Assembly (NCBI RefSeq): GCF_015475875.1 | Contig: NZ_JADKYM010000012.1 | Span: forward strand, 34,546 to 98,545 | DNA from: Sphingopyxis solisilvae | Lineage (GTDB): Bacteria > Pseudomonadota > Alphaproteobacteria > Sphingomonadales > Sphingomonadaceae | DNA: 64,000 nucleotides | Direction: 5' to 3' | Shown: positions 27,512 to 37,425 of the stretch, one piece after another | Position numbering within the stretch: the first letter of the stretch is position 1 | Layout: each line of letters begins with the position of its first letter | Notes under the pieces: generated by a model | The model's database searches: none | The model's input: only the letters and a program-made list of their open reading frames with translations | What the model was told of the DNA's origin: nothing | Made by a program: the position numbers and the translations under genes

Positions 27512-27840
27512 CACGCGTCTCCCAGCGGAAAGACACCGGCGTGGGCGCGCCAAGCGACGGTGACCGGACGCAGAAAACCGAAACTGGCAAGCGACACCAG
27601 CGTCTGGCGCCGGGTCGCAAAGACGCGAACGTCGCACAGACCGTGATCCGATTCGGGGGTCACGAATGGCTGGGCAGCATGGGCGGCAAATCCCCAGCCC
27701 TTCAGCACCACCACCATCGATTCTTCGTCGAGCGGTCGCGGATTGGCGATCGACACGAAAATATCGGCTTGTCCGGCCAGATATTGTCCGAAAAGCACCA
27801 GAAAAAGGAGCGCGGCAAGCGCCCAACCGACCCACATCAT
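27511..27840 (-). CDS. Small membrane-anchored protein, translationally coupled to the FAD oxidoreductase
   Basis: 109 residues. It begins with a hydrophobic segment (MMWVGWALAALLFLVLFGQYL), then ~85 soluble residues with one Cys. Its stop overlaps the start of the FAD oxidoreductase (ATGA), the best argument that it is real. Family not recognised. An N-terminal anchor beside a lactone oxidase could mean a membrane-associated partner, but that is inference. Confidence 0.6.
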   Translation of the reverse strand: MMWVGWALAALLFLVLFGQYLAGQADIFVSIANPRPLDEESMVVVLKGWGFAAHAAQPFVTPESDHGLCDVRVFATRRQTLVSLASFGFLRPVTVAWRAHAGVFPLGDA

Positions 27841-27948
27841 GCCCCGTTACCCCTTCGATTTTCCCCGGCCGGTGTTCCGGCTTTGCGACCCGAAGAGTAT
27901 GGGCAATTTTTCCTGCCCGTTCTTTTCAACTAGCTGTATAGGCGCGCT

Positions 27949-29130
27949 ATGCAAGTCCATCCGTTGATCGAAACGAACACCGCGCTCGTCGAATTCTGCG
28001 ATCTCATTCGGGGCAGCGATTTCATCGCCGTCGATACCGAATTCATGCGCGAAAACACCTTTTGGCCCGAACTTTGCCTGATCCAGGTTGCCGATCGCGA
28101 ACATGCCGCGGCGATCGATCCGATGGCGCCGGGGATCGACCTCAAGCCGTTGCTCGACCTGCTGGTCGATAACGAGGACATGCTGAAAGTCTTTCACGCC
28201 GGCGGGCAGGATGTCGAAATCATCTTCAACCTGACAGGCAAGACGCCGCACCCCATCTTCGACACCCAGATCGGGCAGATGGCGCTCGGGCAGGCAGAAC
28301 AGGTCGGATATTCGAATCTGGTCGAGGCCTGGCTGGGGCTCCAGCTCGACAAGGGCGCGCGCTTTACCGACTGGAGCCGCCGCCCGCTCGACAAGCGCCA
28401 GATCGATTATGCCGTCGGCGACGTCACTCACCTCGCCAAGATTTTCCCGATGATGCTCGACAAGCTTGTCAAGACCGGGCGCGGTCACTGGCTGGACGAG
28501 GAAATGGAAAAGCTGGCCGATCCGTCAAACTACAATCTTGATCCAGAAGATGCTTGGCATCGGATCAAAATCCCGTCGCGCAAGCCTGATGTGCTGGGCC
28601 GCTTGAAGGCGCTGGCAGCGTGGCGCGAGCGCGAGGCGCGATCGAAGAACCTGCCGCGCGGACGCATCGTCAAGGATGAGACGCTAGCCGACATCGCGGC
28701 GCATCCGCCCAAGGACCAGGACGGTCTGGGCCGGGTCCGCGGGTTATCGGCGACCTGGCGCAGTAACGACATCGGCGGGCGGTTGATGGATGCAATTGCC
28801 AATGCCAAGCCGCTGGACAAGGACGACATGCCCGACCGCGCGCCGCGCGGCCCGGGGCTGGGCAAGGAAGGCACGCTGGTCGCCGACCTGCTGAAACTGC
28901 TCCTGAAAATACGCGCTCGCGAGCTTAACGTCGCGTCGCGCCTGATCGCGCGGAGCGATGAGCTTGAGGCGCTGGCAGCGGGTGGGCGCGAGGGCATCGC
29001 GATGTTGCAGGGCTGGCGCTACGACGTGTTCGGCTACGCCGCGCTCAATTTGGTCGAAGGCCGGATGGGCTTTGCCGTCAAGCACGGCAAGCTGGTGATG
29101 AGCGAAATCGACGCAGCGAGCGGGGGTTAG
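27949..29130 (+). CDS. rnd: Ribonuclease D
   Basis: 393 residues. A 3'-5' exoribonuclease that trims tRNA and other structured RNAs. DEDD exonuclease motifs: FIAVDTEFMRE (Asp, Glu), VFHAGGQDVEI (Asp) and DYAVGDVTHLAKI (Tyr, Asp), followed by two HRDC-like helical domains (LKALAAWREREARSKNLPRG). Length and layout fit RNase D. The 3' end overlaps the convergent ppx stop by 4 bp. Confidence 0.95.
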   Translation: MQVHPLIETNTALVEFCDLIRGSDFIAVDTEFMRENTFWPELCLIQVADREHAAAIDPMAPGIDLKPLLDLLVDNEDMLKVFHAGGQDVEIIFNLTGKTPHPIFDTQIGQMALGQAEQVGYSNLVEAWLGLQLDKGARFTDWSRRPLDKRQIDYAVGDVTHLAKIFPMMLDKLVKTGRGHWLDEEMEKLADPSNYNLDPEDAWHRIKIPSRKPDVLGRLKALAAWREREARSKNLPRGRIVKDETLADIAAHPPKDQDGLGRVRGLSATWRSNDIGGRLMDAIANAKPLDKDDMPDRAPRGPGLGKEGTLVADLLKLLLKIRARELNVASRLIARSDELEALAAGGREGIAMLQGWRYDVFGYAALNLVEGRMGFAVKHGKLVMSEIDAASGG

Positions 29131-30611
29131 AGCAGCACCAGTTCAGGCTTTGCGTCGAGCGCCTGCGCCAGCGCCCGCAAACGCCGCTCGACCGATTCGC
29201 CTGCCAGATGATGCCAGCCGGCGTCGAGGCTGAGCCGCAACCGACCGTCGACCAGCGCGACGCGGCTGGCTTTCAGCGGCGCCTCGACCCCGCCGGTCAG
29301 CCGCTGCGCCAGCCGGATCGCCAGCCCCCATTGCCGCGCCCGCGCCAGCCGGTCGGCGCTCACCAGCGATACCATGTCGGGAAAATCGCTGTCGGCGCCA
29401 CCAAATCCTGCGTGCAGCGCGCGCGCCAGCAGAATGCGGCCGGGAATATCGATGCCGCGCCAGTTGCCGTGCAGCCCGATCTCCATTCCGCGTTCGGCGC
29501 GGAAATCGGGGTTTGCCGACCATGCAACATCGCTGAGCAGGCTCGCGGCAAGGCGGACGCGGCTGTCGGCGGGCGCCTCGTCGGCAAATAGTGGCGCGAT
29601 CCATTCGGTGATCGCGCGGCCATGCGGCGCAAAGCGCGCAAGCCGCCGCCCTTCGAACTCGGCGGCGACGATCAGCGGATCCTGTGCGCGCGTCGATCCG
29701 TCCAGCGCCTGATAGAGCAGCCCTTCGCGCAGCCCCGACGACGAAACGGTCATTTCCGGCACATCCAGAATGTTGACCAGCGCCGCAAGCAACGCGGCCG
29801 CGTCGGGCAGTGCGGCGGCGCGGTTCGATGCCATCCCGGGGATCGCGCGCAATTCTTCGAAGGTCAGCCGGTTGGTGGCGCGAACGAGACGGCGCAATGC
29901 CGCGCGCGGCAGGCTATGCTGGTCGAGCACCGCCAACGGATCCTGGGTCAGTTCCAGATCGAGGCGCGACAGCGCGCGCCACGATCCGCCGACCAGATAG
30001 AGCGGCAGCCCCACCATCCCGTCGGGCCATCCGGCGCTGCGCAACATCTTGCGAACCGCGCGTTCGAACGTCTGTTGCCCTTCCTTGCGCAGTGCGGGCA
30101 GTCGCAGCACCCCAAGCGGAAACGACGCGCAGCGCCCCACCCGTCCATTGGCCACTTCGGCAAGCTCGAGGCTGCCGCCGCCGAGGTCGACCGCGATACC
30201 ATGTGCATCGGGGATCGCCGAGAGCACACCATAACCCGCGGCTTCCGCCTCTTCTTCGCCCGACAGCAGGCGAATCTTGAGCCCCGCCTCAGCCGCAGCG
30301 GCGATAAATTCGGGACCGTTTTCGGCGTCGCGCACCGCCGCGGTAGCGACGCATTGCAGGTCCTTGACCTCCATATGTTTGGCAAGCAGCGCATAGCGGC
30401 GCAGCGCGGTCAGTCCGCGCTTCGCATCCTCGTCGGCGATACGGCCATCGATGGCGAGGCCGCGCCCCAGGCCGGCGGCGACCTTTTCATTGAAAATCAC
30501 CGCCGGGGCACGCGCCGGTCCTTCATACACCACCAATCGCACCGAGTTCGACCCGATGTCGATCACCGCCGAGCGGTGGACCGCCGACTTGGCCGGACGA
30601 AGCAGGCCCAA
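29127..30611 (-). CDS. Exopolyphosphatase / guanosine pentaphosphate phosphatase (Ppx/GppA)
   Basis: 494 residues from a TTG at 30609-30611, with GGGGG 8 nt upstream and only 4 bp after the ppk1 stop; the open frame continues upstream through ppk1 but is a shadow. It hydrolyses polyphosphate and/or pppGpp. Sugar-kinase/actin-fold motifs: SAVIDIGSNSVRLVVYEG, CVATAAVRDAENG, and GIAVDLGGGSLELAEV. C-terminal HD-like helical domain. Coupled to ppk1, so synthesis and degradation of polyphosphate are encoded together. Confidence 0.92.
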   Translation of the reverse strand: MGLLRPAKSAVHRSAVIDIGSNSVRLVVYEGPARAPAVIFNEKVAAGLGRGLAIDGRIADEDAKRGLTALRRYALLAKHMEVKDLQCVATAAVRDAENGPEFIAAAAEAGLKIRLLSGEEEAEAAGYGVLSAIPDAHGIAVDLGGGSLELAEVANGRVGRCASFPLGVLRLPALRKEGQQTFERAVRKMLRSAGWPDGMVGLPLYLVGGSWRALSRLDLELTQDPLAVLDQHSLPRAALRRLVRATNRLTFEELRAIPGMASNRAAALPDAAALLAALVNILDVPEMTVSSSGLREGLLYQALDGSTRAQDPLIVAAEFEGRRLARFAPHGRAITEWIAPLFADEAPADSRVRLAASLLSDVAWSANPDFRAERGMEIGLHGNWRGIDIPGRILLARALHAGFGGADSDFPDMVSLVSADRLARARQWGLAIRLAQRLTGGVEAPLKASRVALVDGRLRLSLDAGWHHLAGESVERRLRALAQALDAKPELVLL

Positions 30612-30615
30612 TGCG

Positions 30616-32784
30616 TCAGCCCCCGCGCATGTCGAAGGCAAGAGTCGGCACGTCCTGCCGTTTGTGCAGCGCCGTGCCACGACCGGACAAAGACGGATTG
30701 GTCATGAAATAATGATGCAGGTTGAACGGCTTGTCGGCCGGAGTTGTGCGGGCGTAAACGCCATCGGGTTGGAGCACCCAGCTTTGTTCATTGTCGATCA
30801 GATTGGCGACCAGCACCTGATCCAATATCTGGTCGTGGACGGTCGGATTCTCGATCGGGATCATATATTCGACGCGGCGGTCGAAGTTACGCGGCATCCA
30901 GTCGGCGCTGCTGATATAGAGCTTGGCGCGCTGATGCGGCAAGGGCGCGCCATTGGCGAAGGCCCAGACGCGACTGTGTTCGAGGAAGCGCCCCACGACC
31001 GATTTGACCCGGATCGTTTCGGACAGGCCGGGTACCCCCGGACGCAGGCAGCAAATGCCGCGCACGATCAGCTCGACCGGTACGCCCGCGACGCTCGCCT
31101 CGTACAATTTGTCGATGATGTCGGGATCGACGAGGCTGTTCATCTTGGCCCACACGCCCGACGGCTGCCCCGCCTTTGCCGCCGCGATTTCGGCGTCGAT
31201 CAGCTCGCACAGATGCGCGCGCATGTTGAGCGGCGACATGGTGATCATGTCGAGCCGTTCGGGTTCGACATAGCCGGTGATATAGTTGAACAGCTGCGCC
31301 GCATCGCGCCCGGCGCGCGGATCGGCGGTGAAGAAGCTGAGGTCGGTGTAGATGCGTGCCGTGACCGGATGGTAGTTACCGGTCCCGAAGTGGCAATAGG
31401 TGCGATATCCCTGCCCTTCGCGACGGACGACCATCGAAATCTTGGCGTGGGTTTTCCACTCGATAAAGCCGTACACGACCTGGACCCCGGCGCGTTCGAG
31501 CTGGTTCGCCCAGAGCAGATTCTGCTCCTCGTCGAAACGCGCCTTGAGCTCGACCACCGCGGTCACCGACTTGCCCGCCTCGGCCGCCTCGATCAACGCG
31601 CGGATAACCGGTGACTGGTTGCCGGCGCGATAGAGCGTCTGCTTGATCGCAACGACGTCGGGGTCGGCGGCCGCCTGCCGCAAAAATGCCAGCACGACGT
31701 CAAAACTTTCGTAAGGATGGTGGACGACGATGTCCTTGCTGCGGATCGCCGCGAAGCAATCGCCACCATGTTCGCGGATGCGTTCGGGGAAGCGCGCCGA
31801 ATAGGCAGGGAATTTCAGGTCGGGCCGGTCGACATCGACCAGCGCGGACAACGCGGCCAACCCCACGAAGCCCCCAATCTTGGCGACGATCGCTTCATGC
31901 CCCTGAATGTCGGCATTCAAGACTTCGGCAATTTCGCCGGGCATATCGGCCTCGAGTTCGAGCAGAATGACGCGGCCACGGCGGCGGCGGCGGATCGCGG
32001 TGCGGAACAGGCGGACCAGATCCTCGGCCTCTTCCTCCAGCTCGATGTCGCTGTCGCGGATGATCCGGAACACGCCCAGTGAACGGATGGTGAAACCGGG
32101 AAACAGCAGGTCGCCGAACAGTTCGATCAGATATTCGACCGGCACAAATGCCTGTTGCTGGCCCGGGACCGGCACGAAACGCGGCAGCGCCGCGGGAATC
32201 AGCACCAGTTCGCGCACCGTTTCGCCCGTCGCCTTGCGTTGCAGGTCAAAAATGATGCCGAGGCCGCGATTGGGAATGAAGGGAAAGGGGTGCGCGGGAT
32301 CAAGCACCTGTGGCGTCAGGATCGGGAATATCTGGTCGATGAAATATTGGCGCAAGGCGGCGCGCAGCGGTTCCTTGTCCGACCCGGTGCCGTGGACAAT
32401 GATCCCCTGTTCGGCGAGCAGTTTATGGAGCCGCTGCCATTCGCTTTGCTGCTGGTCGACGAGGCGATTGACCTCGGCCTCGATCTCGGCGAGCTGCTGC
32501 CCCGGCGAACGCCCGTCGGCCGACGGATCGTCGATGCCCTGCAGCTGCTGACCCTTCAGCCCCGCGACGCGGACCATGAAAAATTCGTCGAGGTTGCTAC
32601 CTGAGATCGACAGGAAGCGCAGCCGCTCGAGCAGCGGATGCGCCGGATTGCGTGCCTCCTCCATCACCCGCCGATTAAAGGCCAGCCACGACAGTTCACG
32701 GTTGAAGAAGCGTTCGGGACCAAAGCCGGGAACCGCCGTATCGGCGTCGTTGTCGGCGCGAAGGGGGCCGTCCGCTATCGACAT
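30616..32784 (-). CDS. ppk1: Polyphosphate kinase 1
   Basis: 722 residues, normal for PPK1. It polymerises the gamma phosphate of ATP into polyphosphate. N-terminal [19 protein letters not shown], head domain, and the PLD-like catalytic domains with histidines in [17 protein letters not shown] and [14 protein letters not shown] wording (here [19 protein letters not shown]). Start overlaps the end of hda by 10 bp; followed directly by ppx. Confidence 0.97.
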   Translation of the reverse strand: MSIADGPLRADNDADTAVPGFGPERFFNRELSWLAFNRRVMEEARNPAHPLLERLRFLSISGSNLDEFFMVRVAGLKGQQLQGIDDPSADGRSPGQQLAEIEAEVNRLVDQQQSEWQRLHKLLAEQGIIVHGTGSDKEPLRAALRQYFIDQIFPILTPQVLDPAHPFPFIPNRGLGIIFDLQRKATGETVRELVLIPAALPRFVPVPGQQQAFVPVEYLIELFGDLLFPGFTIRSLGVFRIIRDSDIELEEEAEDLVRLFRTAIRRRRRGRVILLELEADMPGEIAEVLNADIQGHEAIVAKIGGFVGLAALSALVDVDRPDLKFPAYSARFPERIREHGGDCFAAIRSKDIVVHHPYESFDVVLAFLRQAAADPDVVAIKQTLYRAGNQSPVIRALIEAAEAGKSVTAVVELKARFDEEQNLLWANQLERAGVQVVYGFIEWKTHAKISMVVRREGQGYRTYCHFGTGNYHPVTARIYTDLSFFTADPRAGRDAAQLFNYITGYVEPERLDMITMSPLNMRAHLCELIDAEIAAAKAGQPSGVWAKMNSLVDPDIIDKLYEASVAGVPVELIVRGICCLRPGVPGLSETIRVKSVVGRFLEHSRVWAFANGAPLPHQRAKLYISSADWMPRNFDRRVEYMIPIENPTVHDQILDQVLVANLIDNEQSWVLQPDGVYARTTPADKPFNLHHYFMTNPSLSGRGTALHKRQDVPTLAFDMRGG

Positions 32785-33434
32785 GCTTGTTCTTCCTGTC
32801 GTTCGAGGAGATCGGGATCGATCAGCCCCTGTGACAATAATGTTTCACGGGTAAGACGAATGCTAATGCCGCCACCTTTTTCAAGCGAGGCCGCGTCCAG
32901 CGCCGCCACGATACGGTGAATCATCACGTAGCTGCGTTCCATCCGCGGCACGATGTAGGATGCGACGCCGGGCGCCAACGCCACCCCGCGCTGCGCGAAC
33001 AAGGTTTCGATCAGGTCGCGGGCGAGGCAATCGTCGGGATCGCCGATCGACAGCACCGGCACCGCGCGCAGCCGCGATGCCAGATCCGGAAGGACCACAT
33101 GCCAATCGGCCGGCGGTGCGTCGGCGACGATCAGCAAGGGTACGCCCGAAACCTGCGCCGCATTCCAGGCATGGAAAATCTCTTCTTCGGGAACGCTGTC
33201 ATGACCGTCGATCACCCGGCCACCCGTCTCGCGTGCGAAGAGGCGACCCATCAGGCTGCGGCCCGAGCCGCGCGGCCCGGTCAGCACCGCCGTGCGCACC
33301 GGCCAGGTCGATACATGACGCAGATACCGTACCGCGTCGGCATTGCTCGTCCCGACGATGAGCGGTCCGTCGTTCTCGCCCCCGGCGCTCCAGTCGAGCG
33401 GCAGCGCGATCTGGCGATTACCGGCGCGCCGCAT
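32775..33434 (-). CDS. DnaA-homologous regulator of replication (Hda/HdaA type)
   Basis: 219 residues with a DnaA-like AAA+ module but no DNA-binding domain IV, the definition of Hda. Hda with the beta clamp promotes ATP hydrolysis by DnaA. N-terminal clamp-binding-like QIALPLDW. The Walker A region reads [11 protein letters not shown]: the usual Lys is Arg, so nucleotide binding may be weak. A Walker B-like [12 protein letters not shown] follows. Ends 1 bp into the DUF2066 stop (TGATG) and overlaps ppk1, forming one tight operon. Confidence 0.85.
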   Translation of the reverse strand: MRRAGNRQIALPLDWSAGGENDGPLIVGTSNADAVRYLRHVSTWPVRTAVLTGPRGSGRSLMGRLFARETGGRVIDGHDSVPEEEIFHAWNAAQVSGVPLLIVADAPPADWHVVLPDLASRLRAVPVLSIGDPDDCLARDLIETLFAQRGVALAPGVASYIVPRMERSYVMIHRIVAALDAASLEKGGGISIRLTRETLLSQGLIDPDLLERQEEQACR

Positions 33435-34708
33435 CAGCGACTGATCCGCAGCGTGTTGCCGCCTTCCTGAACCGAATAGCCGCGCGCCGCGAGAGCGGCC
33501 TTGAGCGCCGCCATGTCACCGCGGAAGGTCACCCGCATGACCGACGTTCCGCCGAGCGCCAGACTGGTCGTCGATGCCGACTGGACACCCGCGATCGCTC
33601 CGACGGTGCGTTCGGTAGCGGTCACCGATTCGACGTCGGGCGAGCTATATTGGACGTTGTACGACTGCACGCCAGCCGCAGCGGTAGCCGGTACGCTGCT
33701 ATCGGTTTCCGCCGGCAATGCCGTGGTGTCGGCCGCGGCCGCTTCGGCGGGAATATCCTTGCGTTCCACGGGCTTTTCCAGAACCAGATAAGTGTCGGTT
33801 CGCAGCGCCCCGGCGGCGAGAGCGTCGATATAGATGCGGTCCATCCGCGCGACCGCCTTTTCCATCATGTCGGGCAGTGCCGCCGGACTGGGGCCCGTCA
33901 TAGTGAAACTGGAAAGCAGCTTGCTGTCAGGACCGAAACGCGCGGTAAAATGCCCCGTGATCGGGCCGCCGGGATAGCTGTATTCCACCCGGGCGATCGG
34001 CACGAGCACGTCGGCGGCGCCATATTGATCGAGAATCACACGCCACCACACCCGTCCGCGGCGGCCGGTCTGGCCCGCATTGAGCAGCAATGTGTCGGCG
34101 CCAGTTCCCGCAGTCCGTACATAATCGATCGCGCTTTGACCCGTATTATATTCGGCCCAGGCGCGTTGCCAGGCGCTGCGTTGCTCGAACACCTGCGGAA
34201 TACCATCGACCGAATAGACCGGAATCACCAGCAAAGGCGGCGAACGCAGCGTCCGCCCGCTCACGCCCAGGATTTGCCCGGCACGGACGCGGTCGAACTG
34301 GACACCGAGCCGCGCAACATAGCGGCGGGGGCCGATCTGTTCCTCTTCGACGACGATTGCAGTGACGATGCCGTCGAGCACCGAATCACCCAGCGCCGGA
34401 CCATCGCTGCCGTTCAATTTGCGGTAAAGCTGGGCCCAGCCCTTGCGCTGTGCCTCGCGCCACCCCTTCGTCCGCGCGTCGTCGGCATTGTCGCCGCTGA
34501 CATCGACAAGGATACCGCTGGCCAGGAAATCGCCGCTGCTGTTGATCGGGGTGATGCCGCGATTGCCGCGCGTGATCTGGCCATCGACGATCCCGGCCAT
34601 CAGGATCGCGACAAACAGGCCGAACAGTGCCGCCCAGCGCCAGTCGCGCGGCAGAAAGAAGCGAGACGGAGCGCGGGGAGCGAAGCGGGCGAAAGCAACA
34701 GCGGTCAT
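33434..34708 (-). CDS. DUF2066 family membrane-anchored protein
   Basis: 424 residues. One N-terminal membrane anchor ([19 protein letters not shown]), then a periplasmic DUF2066-like region ([33 protein letters not shown]), and a C-terminal domain with a repetitive Ala/Thr linker ahead of it (about residues 325-350). The last ~45 residues resemble a small beta-alpha-beta unit seen in sphingomonad orthologues. Function unknown. First gene of the DUF2066-hda-ppk1-ppx run; divergent from purM. Confidence 0.8.
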   Translation of the reverse strand: MTAVAFARFAPRAPSRFFLPRDWRWAALFGLFVAILMAGIVDGQITRGNRGITPINSSGDFLASGILVDVSGDNADDARTKGWREAQRKGWAQLYRKLNGSDGPALGDSVLDGIVTAIVVEEEQIGPRRYVARLGVQFDRVRAGQILGVSGRTLRSPPLLVIPVYSVDGIPQVFEQRSAWQRAWAEYNTGQSAIDYVRTAGTGADTLLLNAGQTGRRGRVWWRVILDQYGAADVLVPIARVEYSYPGGPITGHFTARFGPDSKLLSSFTMTGPSPAALPDMMEKAVARMDRIYIDALAAGALRTDTYLVLEKPVERKDIPAEAAAADTTALPAETDSSVPATAAAGVQSYNVQYSSPDVESVTATERTVGAIAGVQSASTTSLALGGTSVMRVTFRGDMAALKAALAARGYSVQEGGNTLRISR

Positions 34709-34793
34709 ATCTTCTTCATGCTCTGCCCAAAAGCGACGCTCGGGACAAGGAAATCATGGCATTTCTCGGCGGGAAGCGTTAGTCGCGCGGGCC

Positions 34794-35900
34794 ATGGATT
34801 CCAAGCACAACCCGCCCGCCTCCTACACTTATGCCGGGGCCGGAGTTTCGATCGAAACCGGCAACGCGCTGGTCCGTGCCATTGCGCCGCTGGCGCGAGC
34901 CACACGGCGCCCCGGCGCCGATGCCGACCTGGGCGGCTTTGGCGGCTTTTTCGACCTGAAGGCTGCGGGGTTCAACGACCCGCTGCTCGTCGCGGCGAAC
35001 GACGGGGTTGGCACCAAGCTGAAGCTGGCGATCGAATCGGGCCGCCATGACGGGGTTGGGATCGATCTGGTCGCAATGTGCGTCAACGATCTGATCGTGC
35101 AGGGCGCGGAGCCGCTGTTCTTCCTCGATTATTACGCGACGGGGAAGCTCGACAACGCCGTCGCGACCGAAGTCGTCGCAAGCATCGCCGAGGGCTGCAA
35201 ACAGGCGGGATGCGCGCTGATCGGCGGCGAGACCGCCGAGATGCCGGGGATGTATTCCGACGGCGATTATGACCTTGCGGGTTTCTGCGTCGGCGCGGTC
35301 GAGCGCGATCAGGTGCTGACCGCTGACAAGGTTGCCGCAGGCGATGTCATCCTTGGCCTCGCCTCATCCGGGGTGCATTCGAACGGCTTCTCGCTGGTAA
35401 GGCGGCTTGCGGCCGACAAGGGCTGGAAGCTCGATCGCCCGGCGCTGTTCGACCAGAATATCCTGCTGATCGACGCGCTGATGGCGCCGACGCGCATCTA
35501 CGTGAAAAGCCTGTTGCCGCTAGTGAAAACGGGCAAGATTCACGCGCTCGCGCATATCACCGGCGGCGGATTGCTCGAAAACATCCCGCGCGTGCTGCCG
35601 AAGACGCTGCACGCCCATGTCGATGCCGATGCCTGGGAACAGCCGCGGTTGATGGCGTTCTTGCAGGCGCAGGGGAATATCGAGCCCGAAGAAATGGCGC
35701 GGACGTTCAATTGCGGGATCGGCATGGCAGTTGCCGTTGCCGAGGGCGATGTTGTCGATGTGACGGCGGCGCTCGAAGCCGCGGGCGAGACGGTACACCG
35801 GATCGGGCATATCGCCGAGGGCGCGAAGGGCTGCACCGTGACCGGCAGCGCCGAAACCTGGAGCGCAATGGGCGCGTGGAGCGCGACGCATCATGCGTAA
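34794..35900 (+). CDS. purM: Phosphoribosylformylglycinamidine cyclo-ligase
   Basis: 368 residues from ATG 34794. AIR synthase of purine biosynthesis. Motifs: [86 protein letters not shown]. Separated from purN by a 138-bp repeat. Confidence 0.97.
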   Translation: MDSKHNPPASYTYAGAGVSIETGNALVRAIAPLARATRRPGADADLGGFGGFFDLKAAGFNDPLLVAANDGVGTKLKLAIESGRHDGVGIDLVAMCVNDLIVQGAEPLFFLDYYATGKLDNAVATEVVASIAEGCKQAGCALIGGETAEMPGMYSDGDYDLAGFCVGAVERDQVLTADKVAAGDVILGLASSGVHSNGFSLVRRLAADKGWKLDRPALFDQNILLIDALMAPTRIYVKSLLPLVKTGKIHALAHITGGGLLENIPRVLPKTLHAHVDADAWEQPRLMAFLQAQGNIEPEEMARTFNCGIGMAVAVAEGDVVDVTAALEAAGETVHRIGHIAEGAKGCTVTGSAETWSAMGAWSATHHA

Positions 35901-35902
35901 AT

Positions 35903-36040
35903 TCCTCCCTGTTGCGCAGCAATGGGGAGGTGGCAGTCCCGCAGGGGCTGACGGAGGGGCCGATAGCGCGGCGCTTTCGCCCCTCCACCACTCGCTTCGC
36001 GAGCGGTCCCCCTCCCCATCGCTTCGCGACCGGGAGGATT
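35903..36040. repeat. Dispersed hairpin-rich intergenic repeat, copy C
   Basis: Same motif order as copies B and E (CCTCCC, GGGGAGGTGGCAG, GGGGCTGACGGAGGGG, CCCCTCCACCAC, GCGGTCCCCCTCCCC, GGGAGG) but diverged sequence. Its right-hand GGGAGGA (36032-36038) serves as the ribosome-binding site of purN. Confidence 0.85.
36032..36038 (+). promoter_or_regulatory. purN ribosome-binding site inside the repeat
   Basis: GGGAGGA, 5 nt upstream of the purN GTG at 36044. It is the terminal box of the repeat rather than native leader sequence. Confidence 0.75.
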
Positions 36041-36043
36041 GAA

Positions 36044-36991
36044 GTGAAAGCCAAGGTCGCCGTCCTGATCTCCGGCGCCGGAACCAATATGGCGGCGCTG
36101 CTGTACGCCGCAAAAGCGTCGAATTGTCCCTATGAGGTTGTGCTGGTCGCCAGCAACAATCCCGACGCGCCGGGCCTCGCCATCGCCGAGGCCGAGGACA
36201 TCCCGACCTGGAGCCTCTCGCACAAAGGCATGAACCGCGACGCGTTCGACGCGCTGGTCGATGCCGAGCTACGCAAGGCCAAGGCCGATTTCGTCGCCCT
36301 CGCGGGTTATATGCGGATTCTGAGCGACGATTTCGTCGCGCGCTGGGCGGGCAAGATGCTCAACATTCATCCCAGCCTGCTGCCGCGCTACAAGGGGCTC
36401 GAAACCCACCAGCGGGCGATCGACGCGGGCGACAAGTTTGGCGGGTGCAGCATTCATATCGTTACCCCCGGCGTCGACGACGGCCCGGTGCTGGCACAGA
36501 CACCGGTTGCGATCCTGCCCGGCGATACGGTCGAAACGCTGGCGGCGCGGGTGCGGATTGCCGAGCATCAGCTGTATCCGCCGACGCTTGCCGCTTTTGT
36601 CACCCGCGAGCGTTCGCCTGAGTATCTGATCGGCCGCGTCCGCGAACTCGCGATTGCGCTGCCCGAGGCCGACGAGGTCACGTCGCACGGCATGCCCTGC
36701 TTCGGCATCGTGAAGGGCAAGAAATTCGCCTATTTCACCGAGGATCATCACGGTGACGGCAAGGTCGCGCTGCTGGTCAAGATCAGCGGCGCCGACGAAC
36801 AGGCGGCGCTGATCGAGATGGACGCAGACCGCTATTACCGCCCCGCTTATTTCGGCGACGGCTGGGTCGGCATCCGCCTCGACCTCGGCGATACCGACTG
36901 GGATGCGATCGGCGAATGGCTGCGCAAGAGCTGGCTCGCGGTGGCGCCGAAGAAGCTGGCGGGACTGATGGCGGTAGCGGAAGAGTTTTAG
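36044..36991 (+). CDS. purN: Phosphoribosylglycinamide formyltransferase fused to a YjbR/MmcQ domain
   Basis: 315 residues from GTG 36044. Residues 1-~188 are a complete PurN (GAR transformylase): VAVLISGAGTNMAALLYAA, KMLNIHPSLLPRYKGLETH with catalytic Asn/His, and HIVTPGVDDGPVLAQT with catalytic Asp. From about residue 192 the protein continues as a YjbR/MmcQ-type domain (LIGRVRELAIALPEADEVTS, GMPCFGIVKGKKFAYF, DGWVGIRLDLG, APKKLAGLM), in one frame with no stop or frameshift between. The extra domain is usually a separate ~120-residue protein. Tail-to-tail with the next gene, with zero spacing. Confidence 0.93.
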   Translation: MKAKVAVLISGAGTNMAALLYAAKASNCPYEVVLVASNNPDAPGLAIAEAEDIPTWSLSHKGMNRDAFDALVDAELRKAKADFVALAGYMRILSDDFVARWAGKMLNIHPSLLPRYKGLETHQRAIDAGDKFGGCSIHIVTPGVDDGPVLAQTPVAILPGDTVETLAARVRIAEHQLYPPTLAAFVTRERSPEYLIGRVRELAIALPEADEVTSHGMPCFGIVKGKKFAYFTEDHHGDGKVALLVKISGADEQAALIEMDADRYYRPAYFGDGWVGIRLDLGDTDWDAIGEWLRKSWLAVAPKKLAGLMAVAEEF

Positions 36992-37417
36992 CTAAACTTC
37001 CGCCGCAATATTTCGAAGCTGATACAGGGAAATTGGCCGCTGGCCGTTTTTCTGCATCTTACCGGCGGCGTCCCAAGCGGGTTGCCCGGGGCCATCATAT
37101 ACTATTTCTGCTTCTTCCGGCGAAACAATGCGCAAGACGACCAGCCTGTGGCAACAGGCGTACATCGAAACACGATTTCCGGCCGTCAGCTTTATCTGGA
37201 CGTCACCGTCATCGTCGTAAGCATCGTGAATAGGCTGGCTTGCGGGATATAGTTGAAGGCTAAGTGCCTCGGCGGCAATCACTTCGCCAATCGAACCGAC
37301 CATATGACCGTCCGGTGTAAACTTCCGTCCCGGATACATTGCCTCGAGGTCGGCGGTAGCGCGATAAATACGCGCTACCGGCTCCGGCAATTTTACCCTC
37401 AAGCCGGAGCGACCCAT
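36992..37417 (-). CDS. DUF6998-like protein, possible accessory gene
   Basis: 141 residues. The sequence MYPGRKFTPDGHMVGSIGEV, then DAYDDDGDVQIKLT and GPGQPAWDAAGKMQKNGQR matches the DUF6998 family as I remember it. The spaced acidic residues and the VQIK element recall PD-(D/E)xK nuclease-like folds, but activity is inference. The gene sits between purN and ndk, is visibly less GC-rich than both, and has more varied codon use. This suggests insertion into a conserved housekeeping region. Confidence 0.7.
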   Translation of the reverse strand: MGRSGLRVKLPEPVARIYRATADLEAMYPGRKFTPDGHMVGSIGEVIAAEALSLQLYPASQPIHDAYDDDGDVQIKLTAGNRVSMYACCHRLVVLRIVSPEEAEIVYDGPGQPAWDAAGKMQKNGQRPISLYQLRNIAAEV

Positions 37418-37425
37418 ATTGTGAT

